Positions 21,897-30,270 are shown, numbered from the stretch's first letter. The stretch is 33,079 nucleotides of DNA from an uncultured Porphyromonadaceae bacterium (GCA_937989585.1 CALKRW010000011.1:1-33079); one strand, 5' to 3'. A program made the numbers and translations. Notes: generated by a model from the letters alone, not told the origin.

Positions 21897-22525
21897 CCAT
21901 TAGACAACTGATAGTTCCCAATCGTTTTTCTCAATGCGAGGATGCTATCGCAGTCCGGATTGTTGACGATTCAACAGTTATCGCAGTCGTCGCCGACGGC
22001 ATGGGCGGTCTTGATTGCGGTCATGTCGCTTCAACTGTCGCTTCGGATTCAATCGCAGAGTATTTGAAAAACAATCTTGACGATAAAAATCCAACACAAT
22101 CGATAATTGAAGCATTCGAATTCGCTGATAACAGCATTAAGAATAAAAGCATGTCGATAAAATCCAGGATGGGCGCTGCCGTAGCTGCTGTGTTGATAAT
22201 TGCAAATCACGCCTACATATGTCATCAGGACAACGTTCGAGTATATTTGAGAAGTGCCGAAAAGAATTTTTTGTTGACAGAAGATCATGTAAAAGAAATC
22301 GGATATGGGCACAGAAGACTTACACGTTGCTTGAAAGGAGATGGTTTACGCGAAGACTTAAAAGTATCAGAATATATCTTACCCGATGGTTGTATCATCA
22401 GTTTATGTACGGACGGCTTTTATGATACAATGTCAGAAGATTGGACTATCCTTGCGACCGAACAGATATCATTGAAGCTTCAATCTCCGGAAGATGATTG
22501 TTCTCTCATAGAGATAAGGATGTAA
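21893..22525 (+). CDS. PP2C-family protein phosphatase, third gene of the AbiE operon
   Basis: 210 residues. PP2C motifs: QCEDAIAV near the N-terminus (usual Asn replaced by Cys), VVADGMGG at 32-39, MGAAVAAVLI at 93-102, the DNVRVYLR strand, LTRCLKGDG at 143-151, LCTDGFYD at 171-178 and the final DDCSLIEI. The metal-binding Asp residues of DGMGG, DGFYD and DD are kept, so it should be an active Mn/Mg-dependent Ser/Thr phosphatase. The start overlaps the toxin stop by 4 bp. A phosphatase co-translated with AbiEii could reverse or control toxin phosphorylation; this is inference. Confidence 0.85.
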   Translation: MTIRQLIVPNRFSQCEDAIAVRIVDDSTVIAVVADGMGGLDCGHVASTVASDSIAEYLKNNLDDKNPTQSIIEAFEFADNSIKNKSMSIKSRMGAAVAAVLIIANHAYICHQDNVRVYLRSAEKNFLLTEDHVKEIGYGHRRLTRCLKGDGLREDLKVSEYILPDGCIISLCTDGFYDTMSEDWTILATEQISLKLQSPEDDCSLIEIRM

Positions 22526-22616
22526 AATGAAGATGCAATGTATGGTACTCTTCAAAATACATGACAAAATACAATACGGAGTGCAATACGAATTGCGCCA
22601 CGAATGGACATAGAAA

Positions 22617-22656
22617 ATCCCCGACAGATTGCATGGAATAATGCACTGCCGGGGAT
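22617..22656 (-). terminator. Terminator of the integrase gene
   Basis: ATCCCCGACAG (22617-22627) pairs with CTGCCGGGGAT (22646-22656) with one wobble, plus an inner TGCAT/ATGCA. In leftward RNA the stem is followed by UUUUCU. It lies between the PP2C stop and the integrase stop. Confidence 0.75.
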
Positions 22657-22674
22657 GACTGTATCTGGGGGGAA

Positions 22675-24081
22675 TCAGTCGAGGATACTGATGAGTTCTT
22701 TCTTTAGGTCGTCATCGATCTCGCGGTAGCGGGCGAAGGCTCGGCTGCCGTCCTTGTGGCCGCTAAGGGCACCGACGAGATTGGGGTCTTTGACCTTCTT
22801 ATAGAGATTACCAACAAAGGTCCGTCGGGCAAGATGGCTGCTTGCCAGCTCGTTGATTGGCCGCTTCTCTTCCCGACCGGTGGCAGCGTTCAGTACCGTC
22901 ACCATGCGGGTGATTTCGCACTCGGTGAAAATTTTCTTGATAGCGACATTATACTTCTGCTGACTGATGAAAGGGAACAGACGACCTTCCGGATCTTTGC
23001 CCTTGTACTTCTCAATCAAGTCAAGCCCTCGCTGATTAAGCGGCACACGAATCACCGAAGCTCTATCTTTCAGAGTCTTGGAAGCGATATACTCAATGGC
23101 TCCGTTGATGATGTCTTTCGGTGTCAACCTATAAAGGTCAGACACACGGCAACCGATGAGAGTGTGGAATATAAAGATATCGCGTTGCGTCTCCAGTGAA
23201 GGATTAGCTGAGAAGTCGTGGTTGGCGATGATGTCACGTTCCTCCAAGGTGATATAATATGGTGTGCCATATCGTTCCGTTGTATTTCCCTTGTAATCAT
23301 CGAAAGGCTGATGATTCATATAGCCCAACTGAATGGAATCTCGGAAAAAATAGCGCAGACAAGCGAACATATTGATGATGGTGTTGTCGCCCTTGGGAAG
23401 CGGTTTCGCCTTCTTCCGCACCTTGCGAGTGTCGCACGGATGCTTCTCATAGATTTTTGGGTACTTCTCATAAAGCTCAGTCTCATTTCGCAGGAACTTC
23501 TCAAAATCCATAATGTCGTCAACGGAGAAGTCCTCGAATGTGAGTTTGTAGGACTTCACTCGTCGGATTTGGCGATACATCTCAAATCTCTGCAACGCAC
23601 GCTTAAGCACCTCATAGCGCTTCTTTCGCCATGTCGATGCCGGTCTTGTCTCGATGAATTTCTCCAGCGCCTCGAAAAACGTGGGAGCCTCGTCCTTCTG
23701 GTGTGTCTCGGCAGTTTTCTTTGGACGACCACGTTTTGGCTTCTCTGGCTCCGCTGGTGTTTCAGGTACTGGAGTAATATAAGTGTCAACTCGTTCTTGA
23801 ATATATTCTTTTGTCAGTACCTCCATAGGTTGTTCCTGACAAAGGTCACATAGAAACGACTCAAGATTCTTCAGAATCTTTTCGAGCTCATAGAGGTCGT
23901 GATATGCCGCACTACCCGGACGACCTTTCTTAATATTGCCGTCTTCATAGTTGGCAGAGTCAACGAAGAGTCCACTCTTGAGGCGCACCTGGCGGTTCTG
24001 ACTGATATAGAGACGCAGTAGGATTTCCGATTTTCCGTTTGCGCCTTTCTTAGCCGATAAGGATTTTTTAATCGATGGCAT
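22675..24081 (-). CDS. Tyrosine recombinase (integrase) with AT-hook insertion
   Basis: 468 residues. Catalytic set: R312 (GCRVSDLYRL), a lysine near 335-338, H416/R419 (SSHLARR), H442 (LSGHK) and nucleophile Y452 (ARYREI). The N-terminal arm-binding domain is followed by a linker with an AT-hook-like KRGRPKK at 116-122; a second GRP (KKGRPGS) is at 51-57. A SAM-like core-binding domain occupies ~135-265. This is the island's likely integrase, at its right end and reading leftward. Att sites were not identified. Confidence 0.92.
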   Translation of the reverse strand: MPSIKKSLSAKKGANGKSEILLRLYISQNRQVRLKSGLFVDSANYEDGNIKKGRPGSAAYHDLYELEKILKNLESFLCDLCQEQPMEVLTKEYIQERVDTYITPVPETPAEPEKPKRGRPKKTAETHQKDEAPTFFEALEKFIETRPASTWRKKRYEVLKRALQRFEMYRQIRRVKSYKLTFEDFSVDDIMDFEKFLRNETELYEKYPKIYEKHPCDTRKVRKKAKPLPKGDNTIINMFACLRYFFRDSIQLGYMNHQPFDDYKGNTTERYGTPYYITLEERDIIANHDFSANPSLETQRDIFIFHTLIGCRVSDLYRLTPKDIINGAIEYIASKTLKDRASVIRVPLNQRGLDLIEKYKGKDPEGRLFPFISQQKYNVAIKKIFTECEITRMVTVLNAATGREEKRPINELASSHLARRTFVGNLYKKVKDPNLVGALSGHKDGSRAFARYREIDDDLKKELISILD

Positions 24082-24397
24082 AGGTAGTGCTATTATAAGG
24101 ATTAAACGAATATTTCCGCAGAAGGTTCCACGGTGAAACCTTCAATTTTAACATTTAGGTTCCTAATTTCAAAGGTAATAAATATCCCCGATATGACCAA
24201 ATTTTTGTCTGAAAATTGTCTGAAATACCCTTCTCATAATAGTCGATTACTAGTTTCATAACACCTCAACCAATTTGCGTATAATCAATCTATATAATTG
24301 ATTGTAAGTTTATTAAGTGGTATTTATGCAAGGTTTCGCAATGGAACAAATTGGCGTAAATCAGCACATTTTCGTGTCCCTGTTCTGGGCACAAAAT
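24082..24397. other. Intergenic region upstream of the integrase
   Basis: 316 bp with no gene, AT-rich. The inverted repeat AATCAAT (24283-24289) / ATTGATT (24297-24303) and two closely spaced TTGTCTGAAA copies near 24211-24230 are visible. An attachment site or integrase-binding arms may lie here, but I found no matching direct repeat at the left side of the window. Confidence 0.35.
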
Positions 24398-24435
24398 AGA
24401 GACTGTCTAACAACCAAAGTTAGGCAGTCTCTTTT
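24398..24435 (+). terminator. Strong intrinsic terminator
   Basis: AGAGACTGTCTAAC (24398-24411) pairs over 14 bp (one wobble) with GTTAGGCAGTCTCT (24419-24432), followed by TTT and a T-rich stretch. No rightward gene ends just before it, so it may be a leftover or may insulate the polysaccharide locus from the island. Confidence 0.85.
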
Positions 24436-24490
24436 GCTTACTTTTTTGAGGGGGGCTGCAACACCCTCATAGTTAAACCAAGTAAACCGT

Positions 24491-24653
24491 ATGAATGTTA
24501 CAGCTAGCATCATGTGTTGCAAGTCAAAAAATTCTCGCAAATGGCGAATACCCTCTAATGATTCGCGTATGCAAAGACGGCAAAAAGAAGTATAAGAGTT
24601 TAGGCGTATCCGTCAATCCTAAGCATTGGAACTTTGAGTGGACTGATATATAA
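24491..24653 (+). pseudogene. Frameshifted N-terminal relic of a second tyrosine recombinase
   Basis: ATG at 24491 begins MNVTASIMCCKSK. One base later in frame, from 24531, the sequence continues ILANGEYPLMIRVCKDGKKK and ends at TAA (24651-24653). Together these match the arm-DNA-binding start of Bacteroidales integrases (LANGEYPLMIRV...KKKY.SLGVSVNPKHW.F). The shift falls in a run of six A (24526-24531); five would restore the frame. No catalytic domain remains. Integrase genes often neighbour UpxY genes in Bacteroides polysaccharide loci. Confidence 0.75.
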
Positions 24654-24890
24654 AGATTGATCCCGTTTTGTTTAGCAATCATCCATATCTCTTAATAAGA
24701 GATTTTGACCATTATTAGTCATATGATAATCAAGGTCTTGTAAAGATTAATAATGAGATTTGCTAAACAATTGCTTTTTGCGTGGGATTGTAATACCAGA
24801 TTTGTAACATCAATCTGAAGCAAATTCAAATAAAATTCGTAAATTTGCAGCGTCTAAGGCTCTTTTATTAAGAGATTTTGACCATTATTT
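24654..24890. repeat. Repeat-rich promoter region of the polysaccharide locus
   Basis: TTGTTTAGCAA (24668-24678) is the exact inverse of TTGCTAAACAA (24760-24770), and a third copy TGTTTAGCAA lies at 24892-24901 over the UpxY start. AAGAGATTTTGACCATTATT occurs twice in direct orientation (24697-24716 and 24870-24889). The first copy is part of the palindrome ATCTCTTA-a-TAAGAGAT (24687-24703). The arrangement resembles duplicated or invertible promoter DNA. Confidence 0.65.
24840..24847 (+). promoter_or_regulatory. -7 box upstream of UpxY
   Basis: TAAATTTG fits TAnnTTTG and would start a transcript about 35-40 nt before the UpxY ATG. No well-spaced TTG was found. It lies between inverted repeat copies at 24760 and 24892. 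Confidence 0.5.
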
Positions 24891-25496
24891 ATGTTTAGCA
24901 ATCCACAAGGAAACCCTCATGATGCGGTTTTAACGGCAGTGCCTCAGGGCGTTGACGGCGCCGTAGGCGTGTCGGAAAGCAAGTGGTTCGTGGCAATCGT
25001 GAACTCCCGCCATGAGAAAGCGGTGGGAGAGAGACTCTCCGAAATCGGGATGGAAACCTATGTTGCCATTCAGAAAGAAATGCACGTCTGGGCCAATGGC
25101 CGTCGTAAACTCGTCGACCGCGTGGTAATCCCCTCGATGGTATTTGTGAAATGCTCGGAGAAAGAGCGCCGCCAGATTGTCAATCTCCCTTATATCAATC
25201 GCTTTCTCGTAAACCGCTCAGCAGACAGCGGCGGCCTCAACAAACCCGTAGCCGTCATTGGCGATGCCGAGATACATAAACTTAAGTTCATGCTCGGTCA
25301 GTCCGACAGTCCCGTCGAATTTGTTCCGACAGAATTCCGTGTGAACGACACTGTCAGGGTTGTCCGGGGCAACCTGCGCGGACTCGAGGGCGAGATAAGA
25401 CAGAACTCCGACGGTACCCATACACTGGTAGTCAGCCTTTCGCTGTTGGGTGGCGCCACAGTACACATCCGGCCGCAGGATGTCGAGAAAATCTGA
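24891..25496 (+). CDS. UpxY-family transcription antiterminator (NusG paralogue)
   Basis: 201 residues. After a ~28-residue leader, the NGN domain opens WFVAIVNSRHEKAVGERLSE and includes the VIPSMVFVK strand (~80-90). A KOW motif follows at ~150-175 (NDTVRVVRGNLRGLEGEI). Proteins of this type head capsular-polysaccharide operons in Bacteroides and let RNA polymerase read through the long operon. Here it is the first gene before flippase, polymerase and transferases. The start codon lies within the third copy of the TGTTTAGCAA repeat. Confidence 0.88.
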   Translation: MFSNPQGNPHDAVLTAVPQGVDGAVGVSESKWFVAIVNSRHEKAVGERLSEIGMETYVAIQKEMHVWANGRRKLVDRVVIPSMVFVKCSEKERRQIVNLPYINRFLVNRSADSGGLNKPVAVIGDAEIHKLKFMLGQSDSPVEFVPTEFRVNDTVRVVRGNLRGLEGEIRQNSDGTHTLVVSLSLLGGATVHIRPQDVEKI

Positions 25497-25506
25497 ATCC
25501 CTACGA

Positions 25507-26310
25507 ATGCAGACAGTTACCGAATACAGAAACAAGCCGAGAGTGCCCCGGGAGACACCCGACATGCTGGCGTCTCGCGCGCAGTACCTCATCATGAAAT
25601 CCCAGATGGCGCGCAACATGGTGTTCGACGGCCACACACCCACTGCCGAAGAAAAGCAGAATGCGGAAGAGAGCCGCCGCCTTTGCGACAAGATAGAGCG
25701 TCAACTGCAAACATGCAGGACAAGCGAGATTCCGGTCCTGCTCAGTTGCTACAACATTCTTTATATGGTAGGCAACCGCCGTATGCCCGACCGCGTCATC
25801 CTCGACCGCCACAAACGTCGCGTCGTCGACGCCTGGAAGCGCGGAGACAGAACCATAGAAGAAAGCGACGTCTTTGGACTCATCGCCCCCGAGGCGGCAT
25901 ACCATCCCGAAACGGCACCCTCGGAATATGTGAAGATTTACCGGACAATGAAAGACCGCTGGCTAGATACACTCTCCAAATTCAATCGATTCCCCGACGT
26001 CACTACAGCGGAAAACTACGAGCGCCTCGCCCTCGTCATGCGCGAAAGCCTCGACGACCGATTCGGCGCCGACTCAGCGAAGATGAAACGCAAATGGTAC
26101 ACCGCCAACCGCATCGACGACCTCACCCCCCTGTCCACCACCATCCTGCGCGCCTACCGCCAGTTCGTCACCGCCCTCTACCCCGCCGTCCTCACCTACA
26201 CGCGGATGACCCGCCTCGACCGCGCCGTCCTCCGCGAACTCACCGCCCGCCCCGACCTCCACCCCTACGACCGCCAGGCCTACCACCTCGCCCTCACCCT
26301 CCAATCCTAA
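25507..26310 (+). CDS. Hypothetical protein following UpxY, C-rich 3' half
   Basis: 267 residues from ATG at 25507, 10 bp after the UpxY stop; a frame to 25450 overlapping UpxY also exists. Largely helical and basic, with no recognised domain. Position alone suggests a regulator accompanying UpxY, comparable in placement to UpxZ of Bacteroides, but it is larger than UpxZ and I see no clear match. From about 26090 to 26310 the coding strand becomes extremely C-rich, unlike the AT-rich genes that follow, and creates a long spurious frame in +3. Confidence 0.65.
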   Translation: MQTVTEYRNKPRVPRETPDMLASRAQYLIMKSQMARNMVFDGHTPTAEEKQNAEESRRLCDKIERQLQTCRTSEIPVLLSCYNILYMVGNRRMPDRVILDRHKRRVVDAWKRGDRTIEESDVFGLIAPEAAYHPETAPSEYVKIYRTMKDRWLDTLSKFNRFPDVTTAENYERLALVMRESLDDRFGADSAKMKRKWYTANRIDDLTPLSTTILRAYRQFVTALYPAVLTYTRMTRLDRAVLRELTARPDLHPYDRQAYHLALTLQS

Positions 26311-26364
26311 CTCCCACAAATTCCCTTCAGGGGCGTACAACACCGATTTCGCATAAAAGCCGTT

Positions 26365-27234
26365 ATGCACAACCGTTCTATTAGACAAAACAAATTCAAT
26401 CTCCCCTCCATGCGGAATTTATGGAAGACATTGGGCGGATATGATGCGCTTGTCGAGTATAATGAGTGTGCGATCCGTCAATTACTCGTAAAATGGGAAC
26501 AGAACAAGGAGATAATCCCCGACTGGACAGAATTTATAAAAGCACAGTCGGCCGAAGTAGGCGTCCGTCTCAGGAATATTAATGTCGAACAATACCGTCA
26601 GGACATCTATCTTTGGTATCTGGTTCATCCATATGGTTGCATGGATTCCTTTGTCAAGGAATTCAAAGAAGACCTTAAGGCCTTCGGTTTTGATATCAGT
26701 AATGCGATAAATAATGATGATAAAGCCAGAGATAAAGCCCGAGATAAAAATGCTATTGAAAAACTCATAGTGGGACTGAAAGAATTAAGGATTACAGTTT
26801 CCGTTGAGCCATACAAGATGGATTTAGACAGTTACTACCGCAGATGTAGGAATCTCTTTGTCCACAAATTGGATAATGGTGAAAAAAAGAAGATTAGGAC
26901 ACTATATAACAACCTGGATAAAGAAAAAATCCATAATTTTTATCCCAATCAGAAATTAGCCCTCTCCGCACCCTGTGAATTTACATTTGACGACTATATC
27001 CTTTGTACCGCCAATATAAAGAACATCGCCGATACGCTCACGACAGACATATACGGAAGTATCGACTGGAATAAATATGTTTTTGAGGACTGCAAGTTCA
27101 AGGCAAAACTGAAAAATTACGATGAGAAACCTGAACGTATCACCGGGGCCCTGCACTCCTATATAAGATCCCGATACGGCATCACGTTATCCGAAGAAGA
27201 AATAGATATATTGAAGAAAAAATTGACTCAATAG
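26365..27234 (+). CDS. Unknown protein with a possible HEPN-type RNase motif
   Basis: 289 residues, charged and mostly helical. Around residue 165 it has YYRRCRNLFVHKL. The RNLFVH piece fits the R-x4-H motif of HEPN ribonucleases (RNxxxH), with a helical context before it. The rest is unrecognised. HEPN proteins often act as toxins or antiphage nucleases. Here the gene stands alone between the UpxY pair and the transferase genes, with a tRNA 3' fragment just downstream, and may be inserted cargo. The HEPN assignment is tentative. Confidence 0.6.
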   Translation: MHNRSIRQNKFNLPSMRNLWKTLGGYDALVEYNECAIRQLLVKWEQNKEIIPDWTEFIKAQSAEVGVRLRNINVEQYRQDIYLWYLVHPYGCMDSFVKEFKEDLKAFGFDISNAINNDDKARDKARDKNAIEKLIVGLKELRITVSVEPYKMDLDSYYRRCRNLFVHKLDNGEKKKIRTLYNNLDKEKIHNFYPNQKLALSAPCEFTFDDYILCTANIKNIADTLTTDIYGSIDWNKYVFEDCKFKAKLKNYDEKPERITGALHSYIRSRYGITLSEEEIDILKKKLTQ

Positions 27235-27277
27235 AATAGCGGTTAATTCACCTCGCTCTATACAACGTTAGTGTACG

Positions 27278-27311
27278 TTTTACACTTCAATATCTTGGGG
27301 AAGATGTAAAA
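27278..27311. terminator. Hairpin after the HEPN-like gene
   Basis: TTTTACACTTC (27278-27288) pairs with GAAGATGTAAAA (27300-27311) with one bulged A; an outer CGTTT/AAACG may extend it. No clear T run follows. It could be a terminator or part of the remnant around the tRNA fragment. Confidence 0.4.
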
Positions 27312-27315
27312 TAAA

Positions 27316-27351
27316 CGAGGAGACGGGAGTTCGAATCTCTCTTGGGTCACA
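27316..27351 (+). tRNA. tRNA 3'-end fragment (T-arm and acceptor strand only)
   Basis: GGGAG-TTCGAAT-CTCTC (27325-27341) is a T-stem and T-loop with one G-U pair, followed by TTGGGTC and A (27342-27349) like an acceptor 3' strand. No 5' acceptor GACCCAA, D-arm or anticodon arm lies upstream. This is the part of a tRNA gene usually carried by integrating elements as an attachment-site copy. Confidence 0.45.
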
Positions 27352-27390
27352 ATCTTAGGAGGAAAAACACAGCAATACGGCATTCAATTT

Positions 27391-28935
27391 ATGAATAGTC
27401 AGTCAAGGACATCCAAAAGCATAAAAAACAGTAGTGTTGCATTGATAATGTATTTTATCAATTTAGTATTGCAATTCTACTCTCGCAAGATATTTTTAGA
27501 CTATCTTGGAACTGAGATTTTGGGTCTGAATACTACTGCGACAAATATCCTTCAGTTCTTGAATCTGGCAGAACTTGGCATAAGCAGCGCAGTCGCGTTC
27601 AGCCTGTACAAGCCCTTGAACGATAATGACACCAAGACTATCAATGAAATCATTTCACTTCAGGGACATATTTATCGTCGTATAGCCATGCTGATAATAT
27701 GTGCCGCCCTGATAGTCATGTGTTTCTTCCCTTGGATTTTCAGCGATGTTTCTTTTCCACTATGGTATGCGTACTTGTCTTTTGGTGTTTTATTGATGAG
27801 TTCTTTGTTAGGTTATTTCTTTAACTATAGACAAGTATTGTTATCTGCTTCGCAACAAGAATATAAGATTGTCTATAGTTTCAAGTCTATTAATCTAATA
27901 AAACTGTTCGCACAGATATTTGCAGTCCATTATTTTCAAGATGGCTTTATCTGGTGGGCTATACTTGAATGTGTTTTTGCAATAGTAGGAACATTTACGT
28001 TGCATCTAACAACCATGAAAAACTTCCCGTTTTTAAAAGACAGTGGTCAGACTGCAAAATATCTTAGAAAGAAATATAAAGATATCGAGATAAAAATAAA
28101 GCAACTTTTTGTCCACAAAGTTTCGGGTTTTGCGCTAAGTCAAATTAGCCCTCTTATTATATTTGCTTATGGGACATTGACAGAAGTTACCTATTATCAA
28201 AATTATATGCTTATCTATCTGGGATTTACGAGTTTAATGAATTCTGTATTTAATGGGATAAGCGCCAGTATTGGCAATGTTTCTGTCAGTGATAAGGGGC
28301 GTTTAGGAATAATTTTTAATGAATTATTTGGTGTAAGATTTTATATAAGTGTATCAATAGCGTATATATTTTATAGATTAACTCCTGATTTCATTACATT
28401 ATGGATTGGTCCGGAGTTTGTTTTGCCGAAAACAAGTACACTACTCATATCTATTATGCTTTTTATAGGACTGTCAAGACAGACGGTTGAGAATTTTCTC
28501 CAGGCATTGGGCCAATATAATGATGTTTGGGCTCCAATAACCGAAACATTTTTGAATGTAGTACTTTCAATAGTACTAGGCTATCGATATGGACTTAATG
28601 GTATTCTCATAGGAGTAATAATCAGTCTGATATCAATTGTTATCCTATGGAAACCATATTTCTTATATCATTACGGTTTGAAAAAGGGTATAAAACAGTA
28701 TATCCTGATGTATTTGAAGAACTCACTTGTTTCAGTAATGGCTTTAGTTGCTATTACTTTAATTTTAGACAATATCCGATTTACAATAAGTGATTGGAAA
28801 TCATTTATTGTATATTCATTATTTCTAGCATTTATTGTATTAGTAATAATCTTGATTTTCATGCTAATTTTTCGATGCGAAATCGTATTGTTCATAAAGA
28901 GGATGTGTAATTATATTTTAAAACATAAAGATTAA
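27391..28935 (+). CDS. Polysaccharide flippase (Wzx-type, MOP superfamily)
   Basis: 514 residues with about 12-14 transmembrane helices. The start SIKNSSVALIMYFINLVLQF, then RKIFLDYLGTEILGLN, is typical of oligosaccharide flippases of Bacteroidales capsule loci, as is the LQFLNLAELGISSAVAFSLY segment. It moves lipid-linked repeat units across the inner membrane. The gene is AT-rich (about one third GC), like other exchangeable capsule genes, and precedes the polymerase by 78 bp. Confidence 0.9.
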   Translation: MNSQSRTSKSIKNSSVALIMYFINLVLQFYSRKIFLDYLGTEILGLNTTATNILQFLNLAELGISSAVAFSLYKPLNDNDTKTINEIISLQGHIYRRIAMLIICAALIVMCFFPWIFSDVSFPLWYAYLSFGVLLMSSLLGYFFNYRQVLLSASQQEYKIVYSFKSINLIKLFAQIFAVHYFQDGFIWWAILECVFAIVGTFTLHLTTMKNFPFLKDSGQTAKYLRKKYKDIEIKIKQLFVHKVSGFALSQISPLIIFAYGTLTEVTYYQNYMLIYLGFTSLMNSVFNGISASIGNVSVSDKGRLGIIFNELFGVRFYISVSIAYIFYRLTPDFITLWIGPEFVLPKTSTLLISIMLFIGLSRQTVENFLQALGQYNDVWAPITETFLNVVLSIVLGYRYGLNGILIGVIISLISIVILWKPYFLYHYGLKKGIKQYILMYLKNSLVSVMALVAITLILDNIRFTISDWKSFIVYSLFLAFIVLVIILIFMLIFRCEIVLFIKRMCNYILKHKD

Positions 28936-29013
28936 AGTCTAATAATGAGAAGTCTAAATTAGATCAATGAAATTATTCCCGCCAAGTATTAAATAGCAAA
29001 ATATAACCATTTT

Positions 29014-30270
29014 ATGCCGACATCTGTATTTTTTTTGGCTTTTATATTGCAACCTTTTTGGTCTGCTATTTGCTATCTAATTAATTTACCTAGAAAATGC
29101 CCTAATTTAAGAGATTTTACAATATGGGCTCTTATTATTTCAATTATGGGTATATATTGGTTCCCATGGGGAGATAACCAAACACATTTTGCTATATATT
29201 ATACAGATGTAATTCAAAAATATTTTACCTTTTCTCTGACAACATCTTATTTCCTCTACGATTATATAATGGCTAAAATTGGCAATTTTACAGGAAATTA
29301 TGTCTGGGGATATTTCTTTTGGATTTTTACTTCCTTGTTATTGTTTTATAGAGTTATTTGGTCTGAATTCTTGTCTAATAAAATAACTAACAACTATACT
29401 ATTCTTTTCTTATCTATCCTTTTGATAATCGGAATTAGAGAACTGTTGGATTTGAATAGAAATATCACGGCAATTCTCTATATGCTTTCAGGAATTGGCT
29501 TATGGAATAAAAAAAAGTTATTAGCAATATTATTAATCCTAATATCTACATTGATACATTCATCTATTACGATTGTGCTTGTCGCGGGATTAATATTTTA
29601 TGAGTTCTTTAGGATTAAATCCGATAGAACGTATGTATTGATAGTCTTCATAACTATTATTCTATCCATGTTTAGTTATATTATCCTTAAGAGATATGCG
29701 CCTGAAAGAGTAATTTCTTCATATATAGATGGTCAATGGGGAACGGGAACCGGTGTTGGAAGTGGATTTGCATATCTTGTTTCAATGATTAATAATCTAA
29801 TTTTTATTGTCTTAGGATATGGTATAATAAAGAATATAGGTGTTTTCAACAGAAGTTATATGCTATCTGTTTATTTCATATCGCTTTTGATAGGGATTTT
29901 CGTATGGTTTTTCTGGGTTTTAAGAGAAAGGTATGTGCTTTGCAACATAGTGTCTGCGATTGCATTAATAATTTTAAACTGGAAAAATATAAGAGATAGC
30001 AGAGCATACATATCGATTATTAGATGTCTGAGATATGTCATCGTATTATGCATATTTCGTTTTGTCTTGATTCTATGCCAGACATATTCAGCTAATTTCA
30101 TACATGGAACCGGTGCTAATGATCCTGATAGAGCACTAGGTATTGTTGCAAATAGTTTTATTTTGCCTACTCCATTCTTATTGGATGTTGATGATTTTGG
30201 ATTCAATGACAAAGAATATATCACAAATTATGATCGCGTGAAAGAAACTATAAGAAACGAAGAAAAATGA
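29014..30270 (+). CDS. EpsG-family O-antigen/capsule polymerase (Wzy-like)
   Basis: 418 residues, about ten to twelve transmembrane helices. Features of the EpsG/Wzy group: early WFPWGDNQTHFAIYY, then GIRELLDLNRNITAILYMLS, and an IHSSI segment (STLIHSSITIVLVAGLI). It joins repeat units into the polymer in the periplasm. Very AT-rich. The stop overlaps the following glycosyltransferase start by 4 bp (ATGA at 30267-30270). Confidence 0.85.
   Translation: MPTSVFFLAFILQPFWSAICYLINLPRKCPNLRDFTIWALIISIMGIYWFPWGDNQTHFAIYYTDVIQKYFTFSLTTSYFLYDYIMAKIGNFTGNYVWGYFFWIFTSLLLFYRVIWSEFLSNKITNNYTILFLSILLIIGIRELLDLNRNITAILYMLSGIGLWNKKKLLAILLILISTLIHSSITIVLVAGLIFYEFFRIKSDRTYVLIVFITIILSMFSYIILKRYAPERVISSYIDGQWGTGTGVGSGFAYLVSMINNLIFIVLGYGIIKNIGVFNRSYMLSVYFISLLIGIFVWFFWVLRERYVLCNIVSAIALIILNWKNIRDSRAYISIIRCLRYVIVLCIFRFVLILCQTYSANFIHGTGANDPDRALGIVANSFILPTPFLLDVDDFGFNDKEYITNYDRVKETIRNEEK

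Noticed and set aside
23218..23853. 211-residue ORF antisense to the integrase
   Set aside because: The integrase frame has full catalytic motifs; the antisense ORF is a composition shadow.
25683..26384. 233-residue Arg/Pro-rich ORF on the + strand
   Set aside because: It is a shadow of the C-rich gene 25507-26310 in another frame; low-complexity R/P/H composition and no start signal.
27240..27351. Complete tRNA gene ending at 27351
   Set aside because: No 5' acceptor strand, D-arm or anticodon arm could be paired with the 3' part; only a fragment is supported.
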